Positions 34,570 to 45,976 are shown, counted from the stretch's first letter. The stretch is 64,000 bases of DNA from Acidovorax kalamii (GCF_002245625.1 NZ_NOIG01000009.1:124001-188000), one strand, 5' to 3'. Notes: generated by a model not told the origin, from the letters alone. Numbers and translations are program-made.

Positions 34570-34890
34570 TTAGGCCGCCTTGATTTCAGCGCCGCTGGAC
34601 TTGAACACGCGAACGCGCGAACCGTCAGCCTGCACCTTGATGCCCACGCGATCAGCCTTGCCAGTAGCGGCATTGAAGATGGCCACGTTGGACTGGTGAA
34701 TCGGCATGGCCTTTTCGATGATGCCGCCGGTCGTGCCCTTCATGGGGTTCGGCTTGGCGTGCTTCTTGACCAGGTTGATACCGTCGATGACGAGATGGGA
34801 GTCATCCTTGCGCAGCGTGACGGTGCCACGCTTGCCCTTGTCACGGCCGGTCAGCACGATGACTTCGTCGCCCTTGCGAATCTTGTTCAT
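34570..34890 (-). CDS. rplX: 50S ribosomal protein L24
   Basis: A 106-residue assembly initiator with a KOW motif: [20 protein letters not shown]. Followed by [20 protein letters not shown] and [20 protein letters not shown]. It lies 9 bp after rplN. Confidence 0.98.
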   Translation of the reverse strand: MNKIRKGDEVIVLTGRDKGKRGTVTLRKDDSHLVIDGINLVKKHAKPNPMKGTTGGIIEKAMPIHQSNVAIFNAATGKADRVGIKVQADGSRVRVFKSSGAEIKAA

Positions 34891-34899
34891 GGCGCGTCC

Positions 34900-35268
34900 T
34901 TAGAGAACTTCAGGAGCCAGGGACACGATCTTCATGAACTTCTCGGTACGCAGTTCACGCGTCACGGGTCCAAAGATGCGGGTGCCGATGGGCTCCAACT
35001 TTGCATTCAGCAACACTGCAGCGTTGCCGTCGAATTTGACGAGCGAACCGTCGCCACGACGAATACCCTTCGCCGTGCGAACCACCACTGCGCTGTAAAC
35101 CTCGCCTTTTTTGACGCGGCCACGTGGAGCGGCTTCTTTGATGCTCACCTTGATGATGTCGCCCACGCTTGCATAGCGACGCTTCGAGCCACCCAGCACC
35201 TTAATGCAAAGGACGGACTTGGCGCCGGTATTGTCGGCAACCTCTAACCGAGATTCTGTCTGGATCAT
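34900..35268 (-). CDS. rplN: 50S ribosomal protein L14
   Basis: A 122-residue intersubunit-bridge protein. It starts [20 protein letters not shown] and ends [20 protein letters not shown]. The ATG at 35268 matches the universal L14 start. It is the first gene of the spc block here: upstream there is only a 159-bp leader, a clear promoter and then glpD, so rpsQ, rpmC and rplP of the S10 operon are not adjacent. Confidence 0.98.
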   Translation of the reverse strand: MIQTESRLEVADNTGAKSVLCIKVLGGSKRRYASVGDIIKVSIKEAAPRGRVKKGEVYSAVVVRTAKGIRRGDGSLVKFDGNAAVLLNAKLEPIGTRIFGPVTRELRTEKFMKIVSLAPEVL

Positions 35269-35364
35269 TTCAATATTCCCAACTTGCACCAGAAGACAAC
35301 AGCCCCAGAGAACCTCTCAAGGGCTGCAGATCAGCCAGTCAGTCTTGGGCCCGTCGTCCGCACC

Positions 35365-35377
35365 GCAAACCATTTGC
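35365..35377 (-). promoter_or_regulatory. Small hairpin in the rplN leader
   Basis: GCAAA and TTTGC close a 3-base loop about 97 bp upstream of rplN. The 13-base core ACCGCAAACCATT (plus strand) is also found in the rpsD leader hairpin, suggesting a shared ribosomal-protein control element. This is inference. Confidence 0.3.
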
Positions 35378-35426
35378 AGCACTTCCCGCTGGGCAGAAAC
35401 TTCACGCTTTGAACGCGAAGCCCTCG

Positions 35427-35455
35427 ATTATGGCAAAGGACTTTTATGAAGTCAA
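35427..35455 (-). promoter_or_regulatory. Sigma-70 promoter of the spc ribosomal operon
   Basis: On the minus strand: TTGACT (35450-35455), 17-bp spacer, CATAAT (35427-35432). It is nearly consensus. It lies 9 bp after the glpD stop codon and gives a leader of about 150 nt before rplN. Confidence 0.85.
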
Positions 35456-35463
35456 GCGCTCTA

Positions 35464-37056
35464 TCACAAAGGAACGTGCAGGTACTGCTGGGCCAAGGCC
35501 TGGAAGGCCTCCAGTTGGGGGTCGCCCCCCAATTCCTCGCGCAGGATGCCTGCCACCGCAGGCGCGAGCTGGATGGCCTGGCGCGCATCCAGGAACAGCA
35601 GCCGGGAGCGGCGCGCCAGCACATCTTCCACCGTGCAGGCGTACTCGTGCCGCGCGGCAAAACGCACCATCGCCTCGGTCAGGCCACCGCCCAGCACCGT
35701 CTGCGCCCCGGGGATCGCCTGTACGGCGGCCGCCTCGCTGCCATAGGAATGCAACCCCTGCGCATCGCTGATGTGGTGCTGCACAGGCGCCTGGGGGGTG
35801 CCCACCAGGGGCAGCTGATTGGTCACACCAGCGGGTTTTGCAGGGAGCAGGCCCGTGGCGAAGCATTTTTGCAACACATCCTCGGCCATGGCGCGGTAGG
35901 TGGTCCATTTGCCCCCCGTCACGGTGATCAGCCCGCTGCGGCTGGCCAGCACCGTGTGCTCGCGGCTGATCTTCTTGGTGTTGTCGCCGTCGTCGTCCTG
36001 CGGCTTCACCAGGGGGCGCAGCCCCACCCAGATGCTGCGGATGTCCTCGGCCTTGGGCGCGCGGGTGAGGTAGCGGGCAGATTCCTCCAGGATGAACCGC
36101 ACCTCCTCCCGGAAGGGCTCAGGCTCACGCACCACGTCCTGGCGCGGGCTGTCGGTGGTGCCCAGAATGAGCTTGCCCAGCCAGGGCACGGCAAACAGCA
36201 CGCGGCCATCGGCCGTCTTGGGCACCATCAAGGCGTGGTCTGACGGCAAGAACTCGCGGTCCACCACGATGTGCACGCCCTGGCTGGGCGCCACCATGGG
36301 CTTGACGGGCCGCCCGATGGCTTCGCCGTCCATCTGGCGCAGGGTGTCCACCCACACGCCCGTGGCGTTGACCACCGACCGGGCGCGCACAGTGAACTGT
36401 TGGCCGCTGTCCGCGTCCTCGCAGACAAAACCCACGACCTTGCCGGCCTCATGGACCAGCGACTTGGCTGAACAGTAATTGACCACCAGCGCGCCCAGGC
36501 TGGCCGCCGTGCGCGCCAGAGCCAGGGCCAGGCGGGCATCGTCAAACTGTCCGTCCCAGTACTTGACGCCGCCTTTCAGGCCTTCGGTACGGGCGGTGGG
36601 AAGGCACCGCAAGGTGCTCTCGCGCCCCAGGAACTGGGTGGCACCCAGGCCGGCCTTGCCCGCCAGCGCGTCATACATCATCAGCCCGACGCCGTAGAAG
36701 GGGGTTTCCCAGAAACGGTACGACGGCATCACGAAAGGCAGTGGCTGCGCAAGGTGGGGGGCGTTGTGCAGCAAGGTGGTGCGCTCATGCAGCGCCTCGC
36801 GCACCAGGGCGATGTTGCCCTGCGCTAGGTAACGGACTCCACCATGCACCAGCTTCGTGGCGCGGGACGAGGTCCCTTTGGCAAAGTCGTGCGAATCCAC
36901 CAGGACCACGCTGAAACCGCGCGCCGCCGCATCCAACGCAACCCCCAGCCCCGTCGCCCCCCCGCCGATCACGGCGAGGTCATAGTGGTGCGGCTGGGCC
37001 AGGCGGGCCAGCAGGTCGGCGCGTTGCGTAGGAAGGGGGGCGGAGGCAGTGGTCAT
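35464..37056 (-). CDS. glpD: Aerobic glycerol-3-phosphate dehydrogenase
   Basis: A 530-residue membrane-associated flavoenzyme that oxidises sn-glycerol-3-phosphate to dihydroxyacetone phosphate and feeds electrons to ubiquinone. The FAD fold is YDLAVIGGGATGLGVALDAA. The family signature GTSSRATKLVHGGVRYLAQG is near residue 65, with SAEtype C-terminal motifs SRSGLITVTGGKWTTYRAMA. The ATG at 37056 is chosen over an in-frame start 27 bp earlier because the family N-terminus aligns here. A 31-bp operator-like palindrome ends 24 bp upstream. It lies downstream of glpV but is separated from it by a terminator, so it has its own promoter. Confidence 0.95.
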   Translation of the reverse strand: MTTASAPLPTQRADLLARLAQPHHYDLAVIGGGATGLGVALDAAARGFSVVLVDSHDFAKGTSSRATKLVHGGVRYLAQGNIALVREALHERTTLLHNAPHLAQPLPFVMPSYRFWETPFYGVGLMMYDALAGKAGLGATQFLGRESTLRCLPTARTEGLKGGVKYWDGQFDDARLALALARTAASLGALVVNYCSAKSLVHEAGKVVGFVCEDADSGQQFTVRARSVVNATGVWVDTLRQMDGEAIGRPVKPMVAPSQGVHIVVDREFLPSDHALMVPKTADGRVLFAVPWLGKLILGTTDSPRQDVVREPEPFREEVRFILEESARYLTRAPKAEDIRSIWVGLRPLVKPQDDDGDNTKKISREHTVLASRSGLITVTGGKWTTYRAMAEDVLQKCFATGLLPAKPAGVTNQLPLVGTPQAPVQHHISDAQGLHSYGSEAAAVQAIPGAQTVLGGGLTEAMVRFAARHEYACTVEDVLARRSRLLFLDARQAIQLAPAVAGILREELGGDPQLEAFQALAQQYLHVPL

Positions 37057-37080
37057 GGGGGTGATTGTCCATGGATGAAG

Positions 37081-37111
37081 CAAGAATTAAGGGTTTACCC
37101 TTGAATTCTTG
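37081..37111. promoter_or_regulatory. 31-bp imperfect palindrome upstream of glpD, candidate GlpR operator
   Basis: Outer arms CAAGAATT and AATTCTTG (8 bp, exact) enclose an inner perfect AAGGGTTTACCCTT-type repeat (37089-37102), with one extra base on one side. Related pieces occur before glpR (AAGGTTTACCCTT, 43561-43573) and glpK (ACCCTGAATTCTT, 44451-44463). It is probably bound by the DeoR-type regulator of this locus. Confidence 0.75.
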
Positions 37112-37169
37112 ACACTTCCGGGGAGGAAACCGCCCTCGACGCGCTGGTCATCGGGGGCGGTATGGAGTG

Positions 37170-37206
37170 AAAAAGGCAGCCAGAGACCTTATGAGCCCTG
37201 GCTGCC
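37170..37206 (-). terminator. Intrinsic terminator of the glpSTPQUV operon
   Basis: GGCAGCCAG (37175-37183) pairs with CTGGCTGCC (37198-37206). On the minus strand the stem is followed by TTTTTC. It lies 34 bp after the glpV stop codon and separates the transporter operon from glpD. Confidence 0.85.
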
Positions 37207-37239
37207 TGTGGAGGTTGTCAAAACGCGGAGGTCACAGAC

Positions 37240-38973
37240 TCAACGCGTTTTGCCGTCCTTCCAGGCCTGCAGCAACTTGTCGTAGGCAATGGTTTCGCCC
37301 TTCGGCTTTTCGTTGGCCAGCTTCTTCCAGGGAGCCTGCTTGTCGCTCAGCCACTTGTTGGGATCACTCTTGGCATTGAGCTTGGGCGCGCAGTGGGCCA
37401 TGCCAGCGCGCTCCAGGCGGGCCATCACCTGGTCCATTTCGTCGGCCAGGGTGTCCATGGCACCTTGCGGGGTCTTTTCACCCGTCACGGCCTGGGCCAC
37501 GTTCTTCCACCAGAGCTGGGCCAGCTTGGGGTAGTCGGGCACGTTGGTACCGGTGGGCGACCATGCCACGCGGGCGGGGCTGCGGTAGAACTCGACCAGG
37601 CCGCCCAGCTTGGGCGCCATGTCGGTCATGGCCTTGGACTGGATGTCGGACTCGCGGATAGGCGTCAGGCCCACCATGGTCTTCTTCAGCGACGTGGTCT
37701 TGGCCGTCACGAACTGGGCGTAGAGCCAGGCGGCAGCCGTCTTGTTGGCGTCGTGGTCCTTGAAGAAAGTCCAGCTGCCCACGTCCTGGTAGCCGTTCTG
37801 CATGCCTTGCTTCCAGTACGGGCCGTTCGGGCCGGGGGCCATGCGCCACTTGGGCGTGCCGTCGGCGTTCACCACGGGCAGGCCGGGCTTGGTCATGTCG
37901 GCCGTGAAGGCGGTGTACCAGAAGATCTGCTGCGCGATCTGGCCCTGGGCGGGCACGGGGCCGGCTTCGCCGAAGGTCATGCCCGTGGCTTCCTTGGGCG
38001 CGTACTTCTTCATCCAGTCCACGTACTTGGTCAGGGCGTAAACGGCGGCCGGCGAGTTGGTCGCACCGCCGCGGGCCACCGAGGCACCCACCGGTGTGCA
38101 CTTGTCGTCGGCCACGCGGATGCCCCATTCGTCGATCGGCAGGCCATTGGGCGCGCCAATGTCGGCGGTACCGGCCATGGACAGCCAGGCATCGGTGAAG
38201 CGCCAGCCCAGCGAAGGGTCCTTCTTGCCGTAGTCCATGTGGCCATAGATCGGCTTGCCGTCGATGTTCTTCACATCGTTGGTGAAGAACTCGGCGATGT
38301 CTTCGTAGGCGCTCCAGTTCAGCGGCACGCCCAGGTCGTAGCCGTACTTGGCCTTGAACTTGTCCTTGATGTCCTTGCGGTCGAACAGGTCGGCACGGAA
38401 CCAGTACAGGTTGGCGAACTGCTGGTCAGGCAGCTGGTACAGCTTGCCATCGGGGCCGGTGGTGAACTTGGTGCCGATGTAGTCCTTGAGGTCAATGCCG
38501 GGGTTGGTCCATTCCTTGCCTGCACCGCCCATGTAGTCGGTCAGGTTCATGATCTTGCCGTAACGGTAGTGCGTACCGATCAGGTCCGAGTCCGAGATCC
38601 AGCCGTCATAGATGGACTTGCCCGACTGCATGGAGGTCTGCAGCTTCTCGACCACGTCGCCTTCCTGGATCAGGTCGTGCTTGACCTTGATGCCCGTGAT
38701 TTCCTCGAACGCCTTGGCGAGCGTCTTGGATTCGTATTCGTGGGTGGTGATGGTTTCGGACACGACCGAAATTTCCTTCACGCCCTTGGCCTGGAGTTTT
38801 TTGGCTGCGTCGATGAACCACTTCATCTCGGCCATCTGCTGGTCTTTGCTCAGCGTGGATGGCTGGAATTCGCTGTCGATCCACTTCTTGGCCTCGGCCT
38901 CGCCGGCCCAGGCAGCCTGCCCCATCGCCAGGGCCGCGGCGGCGAAAGCGATCGCCTTGAACTGCATCTTCAT
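37240..38973 (-). CDS. glpV: Glycerol ABC transporter periplasmic binding protein
   Basis: A 577-residue exported protein with signal peptide at 1-23 (AIAFAAAALAMGQAAWAG). It is much longer than maltose-type binding proteins (~400) but matches GlpV of the glpSTPQUV systems described in Rhizobium leguminosarum. Landmarks are ITGIKVKHDLIQEGDVVEKL, LPDQQFANLYWFRADLFDR and IFWYTAFTADMTKPGLPV. It is the last gene of the operon, followed by a terminator, as expected for the family order S-T-P-Q-U-V. A 41-bp element lies in the gap before it, so the higher copy number needed for a binding protein may depend on RNA processing there. Substrate: glycerol, by context and family. Confidence 0.9.
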   Translation of the reverse strand: MKMQFKAIAFAAAALAMGQAAWAGEAEAKKWIDSEFQPSTLSKDQQMAEMKWFIDAAKKLQAKGVKEISVVSETITTHEYESKTLAKAFEEITGIKVKHDLIQEGDVVEKLQTSMQSGKSIYDGWISDSDLIGTHYRYGKIMNLTDYMGGAGKEWTNPGIDLKDYIGTKFTTGPDGKLYQLPDQQFANLYWFRADLFDRKDIKDKFKAKYGYDLGVPLNWSAYEDIAEFFTNDVKNIDGKPIYGHMDYGKKDPSLGWRFTDAWLSMAGTADIGAPNGLPIDEWGIRVADDKCTPVGASVARGGATNSPAAVYALTKYVDWMKKYAPKEATGMTFGEAGPVPAQGQIAQQIFWYTAFTADMTKPGLPVVNADGTPKWRMAPGPNGPYWKQGMQNGYQDVGSWTFFKDHDANKTAAAWLYAQFVTAKTTSLKKTMVGLTPIRESDIQSKAMTDMAPKLGGLVEFYRSPARVAWSPTGTNVPDYPKLAQLWWKNVAQAVTGEKTPQGAMDTLADEMDQVMARLERAGMAHCAPKLNAKSDPNKWLSDKQAPWKKLANEKPKGETIAYDKLLQAWKDGKTR

Positions 38974-39050
38974 TGCTGTCTCCTCTCAGATTGAGACCCC
39001 CATTGGTAGACCGGCACCAACCCGGGGGGGAACCAGGCCAGGCCTTCGAC

Positions 39051-39091
39051 ACTACAAAAACAATAGCTACAGACGCTTACCCATCAGGCGC
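39051..39091 (-). repeat. 41-bp AT-cored dispersed element, copy 5
   Basis: Plus strand begins ACTACAAAAACAATAGC and ends GACGCTTACCCATCAGGCGC. It lies in the 136-bp gap between glpU and glpV inside the operon, so it is transcribed. Its last 13 bases are identical to the copy at 9811-9851, and it is the best match to the coding copy at 19206-19246. Confidence 0.85.
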
Positions 39092-39109
39092 AAGCGGCCA
39101 TTTTTCTCC

Positions 39110-39418
39110 TTAACCCTTGCGCATGATCAGCGCCAGCAGCGCCATCGACACCACAAAGCTGATCCAGATCGACGGATCGCCCTGCAGGCTGAACCACTGG
39201 GCCAGCTTGCCGCTGATGCCCACAAAGATCAGGTTCACGTAGGCGGCCGACAGCAGCCCGATAAAGAGCCGGTCGCCGCGCGTGGTCTCCAGGGGCAGGA
39301 AACCCTTGCGCATGGTTGTGGGCGACTTGATCTCCCACACCGCCATGCCCACCAGCATCAGCACGATGCACGTAAAGAACACCGCCACCGGCAGCGTCCA
39401 GGCCATCCAGTCAAACAT
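39110..39418 (-). CDS. glpU: Small membrane protein of the glycerol transporter (DUF2160)
   Basis: A 102-residue protein with three predicted spans: residues ~5-27 (LPVAVFFTCIVLMLVGMAVW), ~50-68 and ~80-98. The conserved piece is WEIKSPTTMRKGFLPLETTR GDRLFIGLL, typical of DUF2160. It occupies the glpU position between permease and binding protein genes, 12 bp after glpQ. Its role in glycerol uptake is not defined in the family; an accessory membrane subunit is likely. Confidence 0.82.
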   Translation of the reverse strand: MFDWMAWTLPVAVFFTCIVLMLVGMAVWEIKSPTTMRKGFLPLETTRGDRLFIGLLSAAYVNLIFVGISGKLAQWFSLQGDPSIWISFVVSMALLALIMRKG

Positions 39419-39430
39419 ATCGCTGCCTCC

Positions 39431-40235
39431 TCAAACCCGGCCCATCGCGAAACCCTTCGCGATGTAGTGCCGCACAAACCAGATCACGATGGCGCCGGGC
39501 ACGATGGTCAGCACCCCGGCGGCCGCCAGCGTCGCCCAGTCCATGCCCGAGGCACTCACAGTGCGCGTCATGGTGGCCACGATGGGCTTGGCGTTCACGC
39601 TGGTCAGCGTGCGGGCCAGCAGCAGCTCCACCCAGCTGAACATGAAGCAGAAGAACGCCGCCACGCCCACACCGGCCTTGATCAGCGGCAGGAAGATGGT
39701 CATGAAAAAGCGCGGGAAGCTGTAGCCATCGATGTAGGCCGTCTCGTCGATCTCGCGCGGGATGCCGCTCATGAAGCCTTCCAGGATCCACACCGCCAGT
39801 GGCACGTTGAACAGCAGGTGGGCCAGCGCCACGGCAATGTGCGTGTCCATCAGCCCCACGGTGGTGTAAAGCTGGAAGAACGGCAGCAAGAACACGGCGG
39901 GCGGCGTCATGCGGTTGGTCAACAGCCAGAAGAACACATGCTTGTCGCCCATGAACTGGTAGCGGCTGAAGGCATAGGCTGCGGGCAGCGCCACGGTGAG
40001 CGAGATCACCGTGTTGATCGCCACATAGATCAGGCTGTTGATGTAGCCCGAGTACCACGACGCATCGGTGAAGATGGTCTTGTAGTTGGCCCAGGTGAAG
40101 TTCTGCGGGAAGAACGAGAAGCTCGACAGGATCTCCTCATTCGTTTTGAAGCTCATGTTGACCATCCAGTAGATGGGCAACAGCGCAAACAGCAGGTACG
40201 CAATCAGGAACAGCGTGCGCTTCTGGAAACGTTTT

Positions 40236-40243
<8 letters not shown>
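39431..40243 (-). CDS. glpQ: Glycerol ABC transporter permease (second subunit)
   Basis: A 270-residue inner-membrane permease of the sugar/polyol (MalG-like) class with six spans. The coupling EAA-loop motif is EIDETAYIDGYSFPRFFMTIFLPLIKAG: E-x-D-x-x-x-x-D-G with P. It overlaps the end of glpP by 8 bp, so translation is coupled. The name follows the rhizobial glpSTPQUV scheme and is not the E. coli GlpQ phosphodiesterase. Confidence 0.9.
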
Positions 40244-41132
<889 letters not shown>

Positions 41133-41235
41133 GCCAGAGACTCCAAAAGACTGATGCCAGCCACAGCGCATGGCACGGGCGCAGCGCCATCAGCGGGACG
41201 CCCAGCAAGGGCCGCCCCGCAGCAAAGGGCGTCGT

Positions 41236-41273
41236 CCCCCTCGCAGGGGGAAGCCGCGCAGCGGCTCAGGGGG
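41236..41273 (+). repeat. GC-rich dispersed repeat, copy 2
   Basis: CCCCC-TCGCA-GGGGG, AAG, CCGC-GCA-GCGG, CTCAGGGGG. It has the same order and spacing as 11650-11689. It lies just downstream of the glpT stop and inside the transcribed glp operon, so it would form two stacked hairpins in the mRNA. Confidence 0.7.
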
Positions 41274-41280
41274 TAGGCCG

Positions 41281-42357
<1,077 letters not shown>

Positions 42358-42358
42358 G

Positions 42359-43450
42359 TCAGCGCCCTCCTTGTGCGGTAACGGGCCGGGCGGGCGCCCG
42401 GGCCAGGCGGCCATCGGCACCAAACACATAGGCCTGGGCCGGGTCCAGGTGCAGCGTGATGGCCGTCCCCAGTTCAAAGTAATGCACGCCGGTGAGCTGC
42501 GCCACCAGATCGCCCCAGGGCGTGGATGCATGCACAAAGGTGTCGGAGCCCGAAATTTCGGCCAGCTCCACCACCCCGGCCACGCTCACATCGCCCTGGC
42601 GCGCATGCACACGCAGCGCACTGGCGCGCACGCCCACCGTCAACCCGGCCGCCGTGGCCGCGCCTTGCGGCAAGGGCAGCGTCAGCTCAGCCCCGCCCTG
42701 CAGGCGCACCCCCTGCGCGGTGGCCGAGGCCGCCATCAGGTTCATCGGCGGGTCGCTGAAAGCGCGCGCCACGCGCAGCGAGTTGGGCGCATGGAACACC
42801 TCGGCCGTGGGGCCGTACTGCAGCAGCTGGCCTTCGTCCAGCACCGCCGTGTAGCCGCCCAGCAGCAGGGCCTCGCCCGGCTCGGTGGTGGCATAGACCA
42901 CAGTGGACTGGCCAGCGGCAAACAGCTGGGTCAGTTCCTCGCGCAGTTCTTCACGCAGCTTGTAGTCCAGGTTGACCAGGGGTTCGTCCAGCAACATCAG
43001 CGGCGCGCCCTTGGCCAGGGCGCGGGCCAGTGCCACGCGCTGCTGCTGGCCGCCCGACAGCTCGGCCGGGTACCGGTCCAGAAACATATCGATGTGCAGG
43101 CGGCTGGCGATTTCACGCACGCGGGCGTCGATGTTCTTTTCGCCGCGCAGCTTCAGGGGCGATGCGATGTTGGCCGCCACCTTCATCGAGGGGTAGTTGA
43201 TGAACTGCTGATACACCATGGCCACATTGCGATCGCGCACAGGGGTGCCCGTCACGTCCTTGCCATCCACCAACACGCGCCCGTGGGTGGGCACATCCAG
43301 CCCCGCCATGATGCGCATCAGGCTGGTCTTGCCCGCCTGGGTCGCCCCCAGCAACACCGTCACGGCATTGGGCTGCAGCGACAGGTTCATGTCGTACAAC
43401 CAGGTCTGCGCCGCGACTTTTTTGCTGATGCTGTCCAACGCCAGCTGCAT
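42359..43450 (-). CDS. glpS: Glycerol ABC transporter ATPase with intact signature but degenerate Walker A and H-loop
   Basis: A 363-residue cytosolic ATPase, first gene of glpSTPQUV. Walker A reads GATQAGKT (35-42), with Gln replacing the second Gly. LSGGQQQRV (131-139) and Walker B LMLLDE (151-156) are intact. The H-loop histidine is replaced by Thr189 in VVYATTEPG. The C-terminal regulatory domain is at ~245-363. With GlpT, which has the reverse pattern, the pair should build one complete and one degenerate ATP site. It is divergent from glpR across a 235-bp AT-rich promoter region. Substrate by context: glycerol. Confidence 0.9.
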   Translation of the reverse strand: MQLALDSISKKVAAQTWLYDMNLSLQPNAVTVLLGATQAGKTSLMRIMAGLDVPTHGRVLVDGKDVTGTPVRDRNVAMVYQQFINYPSMKVAANIASPLKLRGEKNIDARVREIASRLHIDMFLDRYPAELSGGQQQRVALARALAKGAPLMLLDEPLVNLDYKLREELREELTQLFAAGQSTVVYATTEPGEALLLGGYTAVLDEGQLLQYGPTAEVFHAPNSLRVARAFSDPPMNLMAASATAQGVRLQGGAELTLPLPQGAATAAGLTVGVRASALRVHARQGDVSVAGVVELAEISGSDTFVHASTPWGDLVAQLTGVHYFELGTAITLHLDPAQAYVFGADGRLARAPARPVTAQGGR

Positions 43451-43531
43451 GAAGCATCCTCTTCCGGCCCTGCGGCCTGTGTGAAAGGGCTGCGCACACG
43501 CACGGCAGCCCTCAAATTTCGATCTTTTTCA

Positions 43532-43592
43532 TTTTTGTTCCTTTTTGTTCGAATCGAATCAAGGTTTACCCTTAATGAATTCGTTTTTGTTC
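43532..43592. promoter_or_regulatory. Three TTTTTGTTC direct repeats and an ACCCTT site in the glpR-glpS promoter region
   Basis: TTTTTGTTC at 43532-43540, 43542-43550 and 43584-43592; the first two are 10 bp apart, one helical turn. Between them AAGGTTTACCCTT (43561-43573) followed by AATGAATTC matches the glpD operator core minus one base. The strongly AT-rich region in GC-rich DNA is the shared promoter of divergent glpS and glpR. Confidence 0.6.
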
Positions 43593-43685
43593 GATTTACA
43601 GTCTTTAGCGTGTCACCGGGCACCCAAGCGGATGTTTCAAATTCGTTGCGATTCGGTGACAAACCACCGCGCACCACACCCCACC

Positions 43686-44450
43686 GTGAACACCAATCCC
43701 CGCCAACTCCAACTCCTCGAAGAAGTGCGCGCGCGCAAGTCCGCCACGGTGGAACAACTTGCCGACACCCTGGGGGTCACGCTGCAGACCGTGCGCCGCG
43801 ACGTGCAGCGCCTGGCGGAGTCGGGACTGCTCACGCGCTTTCATGGCGGCGTGCGCGTGCCCAGCTCCACCGTGGAGAACCTGGCACACACCCAGCGTGA
43901 AAACCTGCATGCCGAAGGCAAGGCACGCATTGCGCGCGCCGTGGCCGAGCAGGTGCCCAACGACTGCTCGCTGATCCTGAACATCGGCACCACCACCGAG
44001 GCCATTGCCAAGGCGCTGCTGCACCACCGGGGCCTGCGCGTCATCACCAACAACCTGAACGTGGCCGCCATCCTGAGCAGCAACCCCGAGTGCGAGGTCA
44101 TCGTCGCTGGCGGCGTGGTGCGCGCGCGCGACCGGGGCATCGTGGGCGAGGCGGCGGTGGATTTCATCCGCCAGTTCAAGGTGGACATCGCGCTCATCGG
44201 CATCTCGGGCATCGAGCCCGACGGCTCGCTGCGCGACTTTGACTACCGCGAGGTGAAGGTGGCGCAGACCATCATCGAACAGGCCCGCGAGGTCTGGCTG
44301 GCGGCCGACCACAGCAAATTCAACCGCCCGGCCATGGTGCAATTGGCGACGCTCAATCAGATCGGCCGGCTGTTTACGGATGCACCACCGCCTGAACCTT
44401 TTCCCGCTTTATTGCAAGACGCCGGTGTCATCTGCACCGTAGCTGCTTGA
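43686..44450 (+). CDS. glpR: DeoR-family regulator of glycerol metabolism
   Basis: A 254-residue repressor. HTH at residues ~8-60 (LLEEVRARKSATVEQLADTL, GVTLQTVRRDVQRLAESGLL, RFHGGVRVPSS). The sugar-phosphate-binding DeoRC domain follows (LNIGTTTEAIAKALLHHRGL, VIVAGGVVRARDRGIVGEAA, WLAADHSKFNRPAMVQL). GTG at 43686 is chosen because it aligns with the start of other GlpR proteins; ATGs upstream (43545, 43632) would add an unconserved AT-rich leader. It lies 19 bp before glpK and is divergent from glpS, so it should control the whole regulon, with glycerol-3-phosphate as probable inducer. Confidence 0.85.
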   Translation: MNTNPRQLQLLEEVRARKSATVEQLADTLGVTLQTVRRDVQRLAESGLLTRFHGGVRVPSSTVENLAHTQRENLHAEGKARIARAVAEQVPNDCSLILNIGTTTEAIAKALLHHRGLRVITNNLNVAAILSSNPECEVIVAGGVVRARDRGIVGEAAVDFIRQFKVDIALIGISGIEPDGSLRDFDYREVKVAQTIIEQAREVWLAADHSKFNRPAMVQLATLNQIGRLFTDAPPPEPFPALLQDAGVICTVAA

Positions 44451-44463
44451 ACCCTGAATTCTT
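44451..44463. promoter_or_regulatory. Operator-like half site before glpK
   Basis: ACCCTGAATTCTT overlaps the glpR stop and the region just before the glpK ATG at 44470. It matches the glpD operator half ACCCTTGAATTCTT with one base deleted. It is likely a weak or partial GlpR site. Confidence 0.4.
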
Positions 44464-44469
44464 TTCACC

Positions 44470-45963
44470 ATGACCTACCTGCTCGCACTCGACCAAGGCA
44501 CCTCCAGCTCCCGCAGCATCGTGTTCGATGAACGCGGCCACATCGTGGCGCAGGCGCAGCTCGAGTTACCCCAGATCTACCCCCAGCCCGGCTGGGTGGA
44601 GCACGACCCGCTGGAAATCTGGCGCACCCAGATCGCCACCGCGCGCGACGCGCTGGCCAAGGCGGGCATTGCGGCCCGCGACATACGCGCCGTCGGCATC
44701 ACCAACCAGCGCGAAACCACGGTGCTGTGGAACCGCCAAACCGGCCTGCCCGTGCACCACGCCATCGTGTGGCAGGACCGCCGCGCCGAGCCTGCCTGCG
44801 CGCAACTGCGCGAACAAGGCCATGCCGCCGCCATCCAGACCAAGACGGGCCTGCTGGTGGATGCCTACTTCTCGGGCACCAAGCTGCAGTGGCTGCTGGA
44901 CCACGTGCCCGGCGCACGCGAAGCCGCCGAGCGCGGCGAACTGGCCTTTGGCACGGTGGACAGCTGGCTGATGTGGAAACTCACCCACGGCAAAGTGCAT
45001 GTGACGGACGTGAGCAACGCCTCGCGCACCATGCTGTTCAATGTGCACACCAACCAGTGGGACGACGAGCTGCTGGCGCTGCTGCGCATTCCCAAGGCGC
45101 TGATGCCCGAGGTGTTGCCATCAAGCGCCCACTTTGGCGACACCGCGGCCGACCTGCTGGGCCACGCCATTCGCATCGGTGGCGTGGCGGGCGACCAGCA
45201 AAGCGCGCTCTTCGGCCAGGCCTGCTTCACGGCCGGCATGGCCAAGAACACCTATGGCACGGGCTGCTTCATGCTTATGCATACGGGGGGCAGCTTCCAG
45301 ACCAGCCAGAACGGCCTGCTCACCACCAGCGCAGCGCAGGCGACGGCGCAGCCTGAATTTGCGATGGAAGGCAGCGTCTTTGTGGGCGGCGCCGTGGTGC
45401 AGTGGCTGCGCGATGGCCTGCGCGCCATCTCCACCAGCGGCGAGGTCGAGTCGCTGGCCCAAAGCGTGCCCGACTCGGGCGGCGTGATGATGGTGCCCGC
45501 CTTCACCGGCCTGGGCGCCCCGTACTGGAAACCCGACGCCCGCGGCACCATCACCGGCCTCACACGCGGCACCACGCTGGGCCACATTGCGCGCGCGGCG
45601 CTCGAAAGCATCGCCTACCAAAGCGCCGCCCTGCTGCTGGCCATGAGCCGCGACGCCGTGGCCGCCGGTGGCGCGCCGGTGAGCGAGCTGCGCGTGGACG
45701 GTGGTGCCTGCATCAACGATTTGCTGATGCAGTTCCAGGCCGACCTGCTCGGCATCCCGGTGGTGCGGCCGGCTGTGATCGAGACCACTGCGCTGGGCGC
45801 CGCCTACCTCGCGGGGCTGTCGAGCGGCGTATACCGCAGCACGGATGAACTCTCGCAGCTGTGGCGCGCCGACCGCCGCTTTGTGCCCACGCTCAGCAGC
45901 GCACGCGCGCAGGAGCTGATGGCGAACTGGGAACACGCCGTGCGGCAGACCACGGCCGCCTGA
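44470..45963 (+). CDS. glpK: Glycerol kinase
   Basis: A 497-residue FGGY-family enzyme phosphorylating glycerol to sn-glycerol-3-phosphate. N-terminal [20 protein letters not shown] is the ATP-binding phosphate loop. The glycerol site includes [12 protein letters not shown] and [20 protein letters not shown]-type signatures are [20 protein letters not shown] and [20 protein letters not shown]. It is located directly after glpR, in the same direction and with 19 bp between them, so the two are probably one transcript. The product feeds GlpD. Confidence 0.96.
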   Translation: MTYLLALDQGTSSSRSIVFDERGHIVAQAQLELPQIYPQPGWVEHDPLEIWRTQIATARDALAKAGIAARDIRAVGITNQRETTVLWNRQTGLPVHHAIVWQDRRAEPACAQLREQGHAAAIQTKTGLLVDAYFSGTKLQWLLDHVPGAREAAERGELAFGTVDSWLMWKLTHGKVHVTDVSNASRTMLFNVHTNQWDDELLALLRIPKALMPEVLPSSAHFGDTAADLLGHAIRIGGVAGDQQSALFGQACFTAGMAKNTYGTGCFMLMHTGGSFQTSQNGLLTTSAAQATAQPEFAMEGSVFVGGAVVQWLRDGLRAISTSGEVESLAQSVPDSGGVMMVPAFTGLGAPYWKPDARGTITGLTRGTTLGHIARAALESIAYQSAALLLAMSRDAVAAGGAPVSELRVDGGACINDLLMQFQADLLGIPVVRPAVIETTALGAAYLAGLSSGVYRSTDELSQLWRADRRFVPTLSSARAQELMANWEHAVRQTTAA

Positions 45964-45976
45964 ATTACCCCAACTA

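Noticed and set aside
37121..37170. Short plus-strand fragment reading EETALDALVIGGGME, resembling the start of a flavoprotein fold.
   Set aside because: Only about 16 codons before a stop, no start codon or ribosome site, and the resemblance to VIGGG of GlpD is too short to call a pseudogene.
43545..43685. Upstream ATG starts for the DeoR regulator (43545 and 43632).
   Set aside because: They add an unconserved stretch from the AT-rich operator region; GTG at 43686 aligns with the family start.
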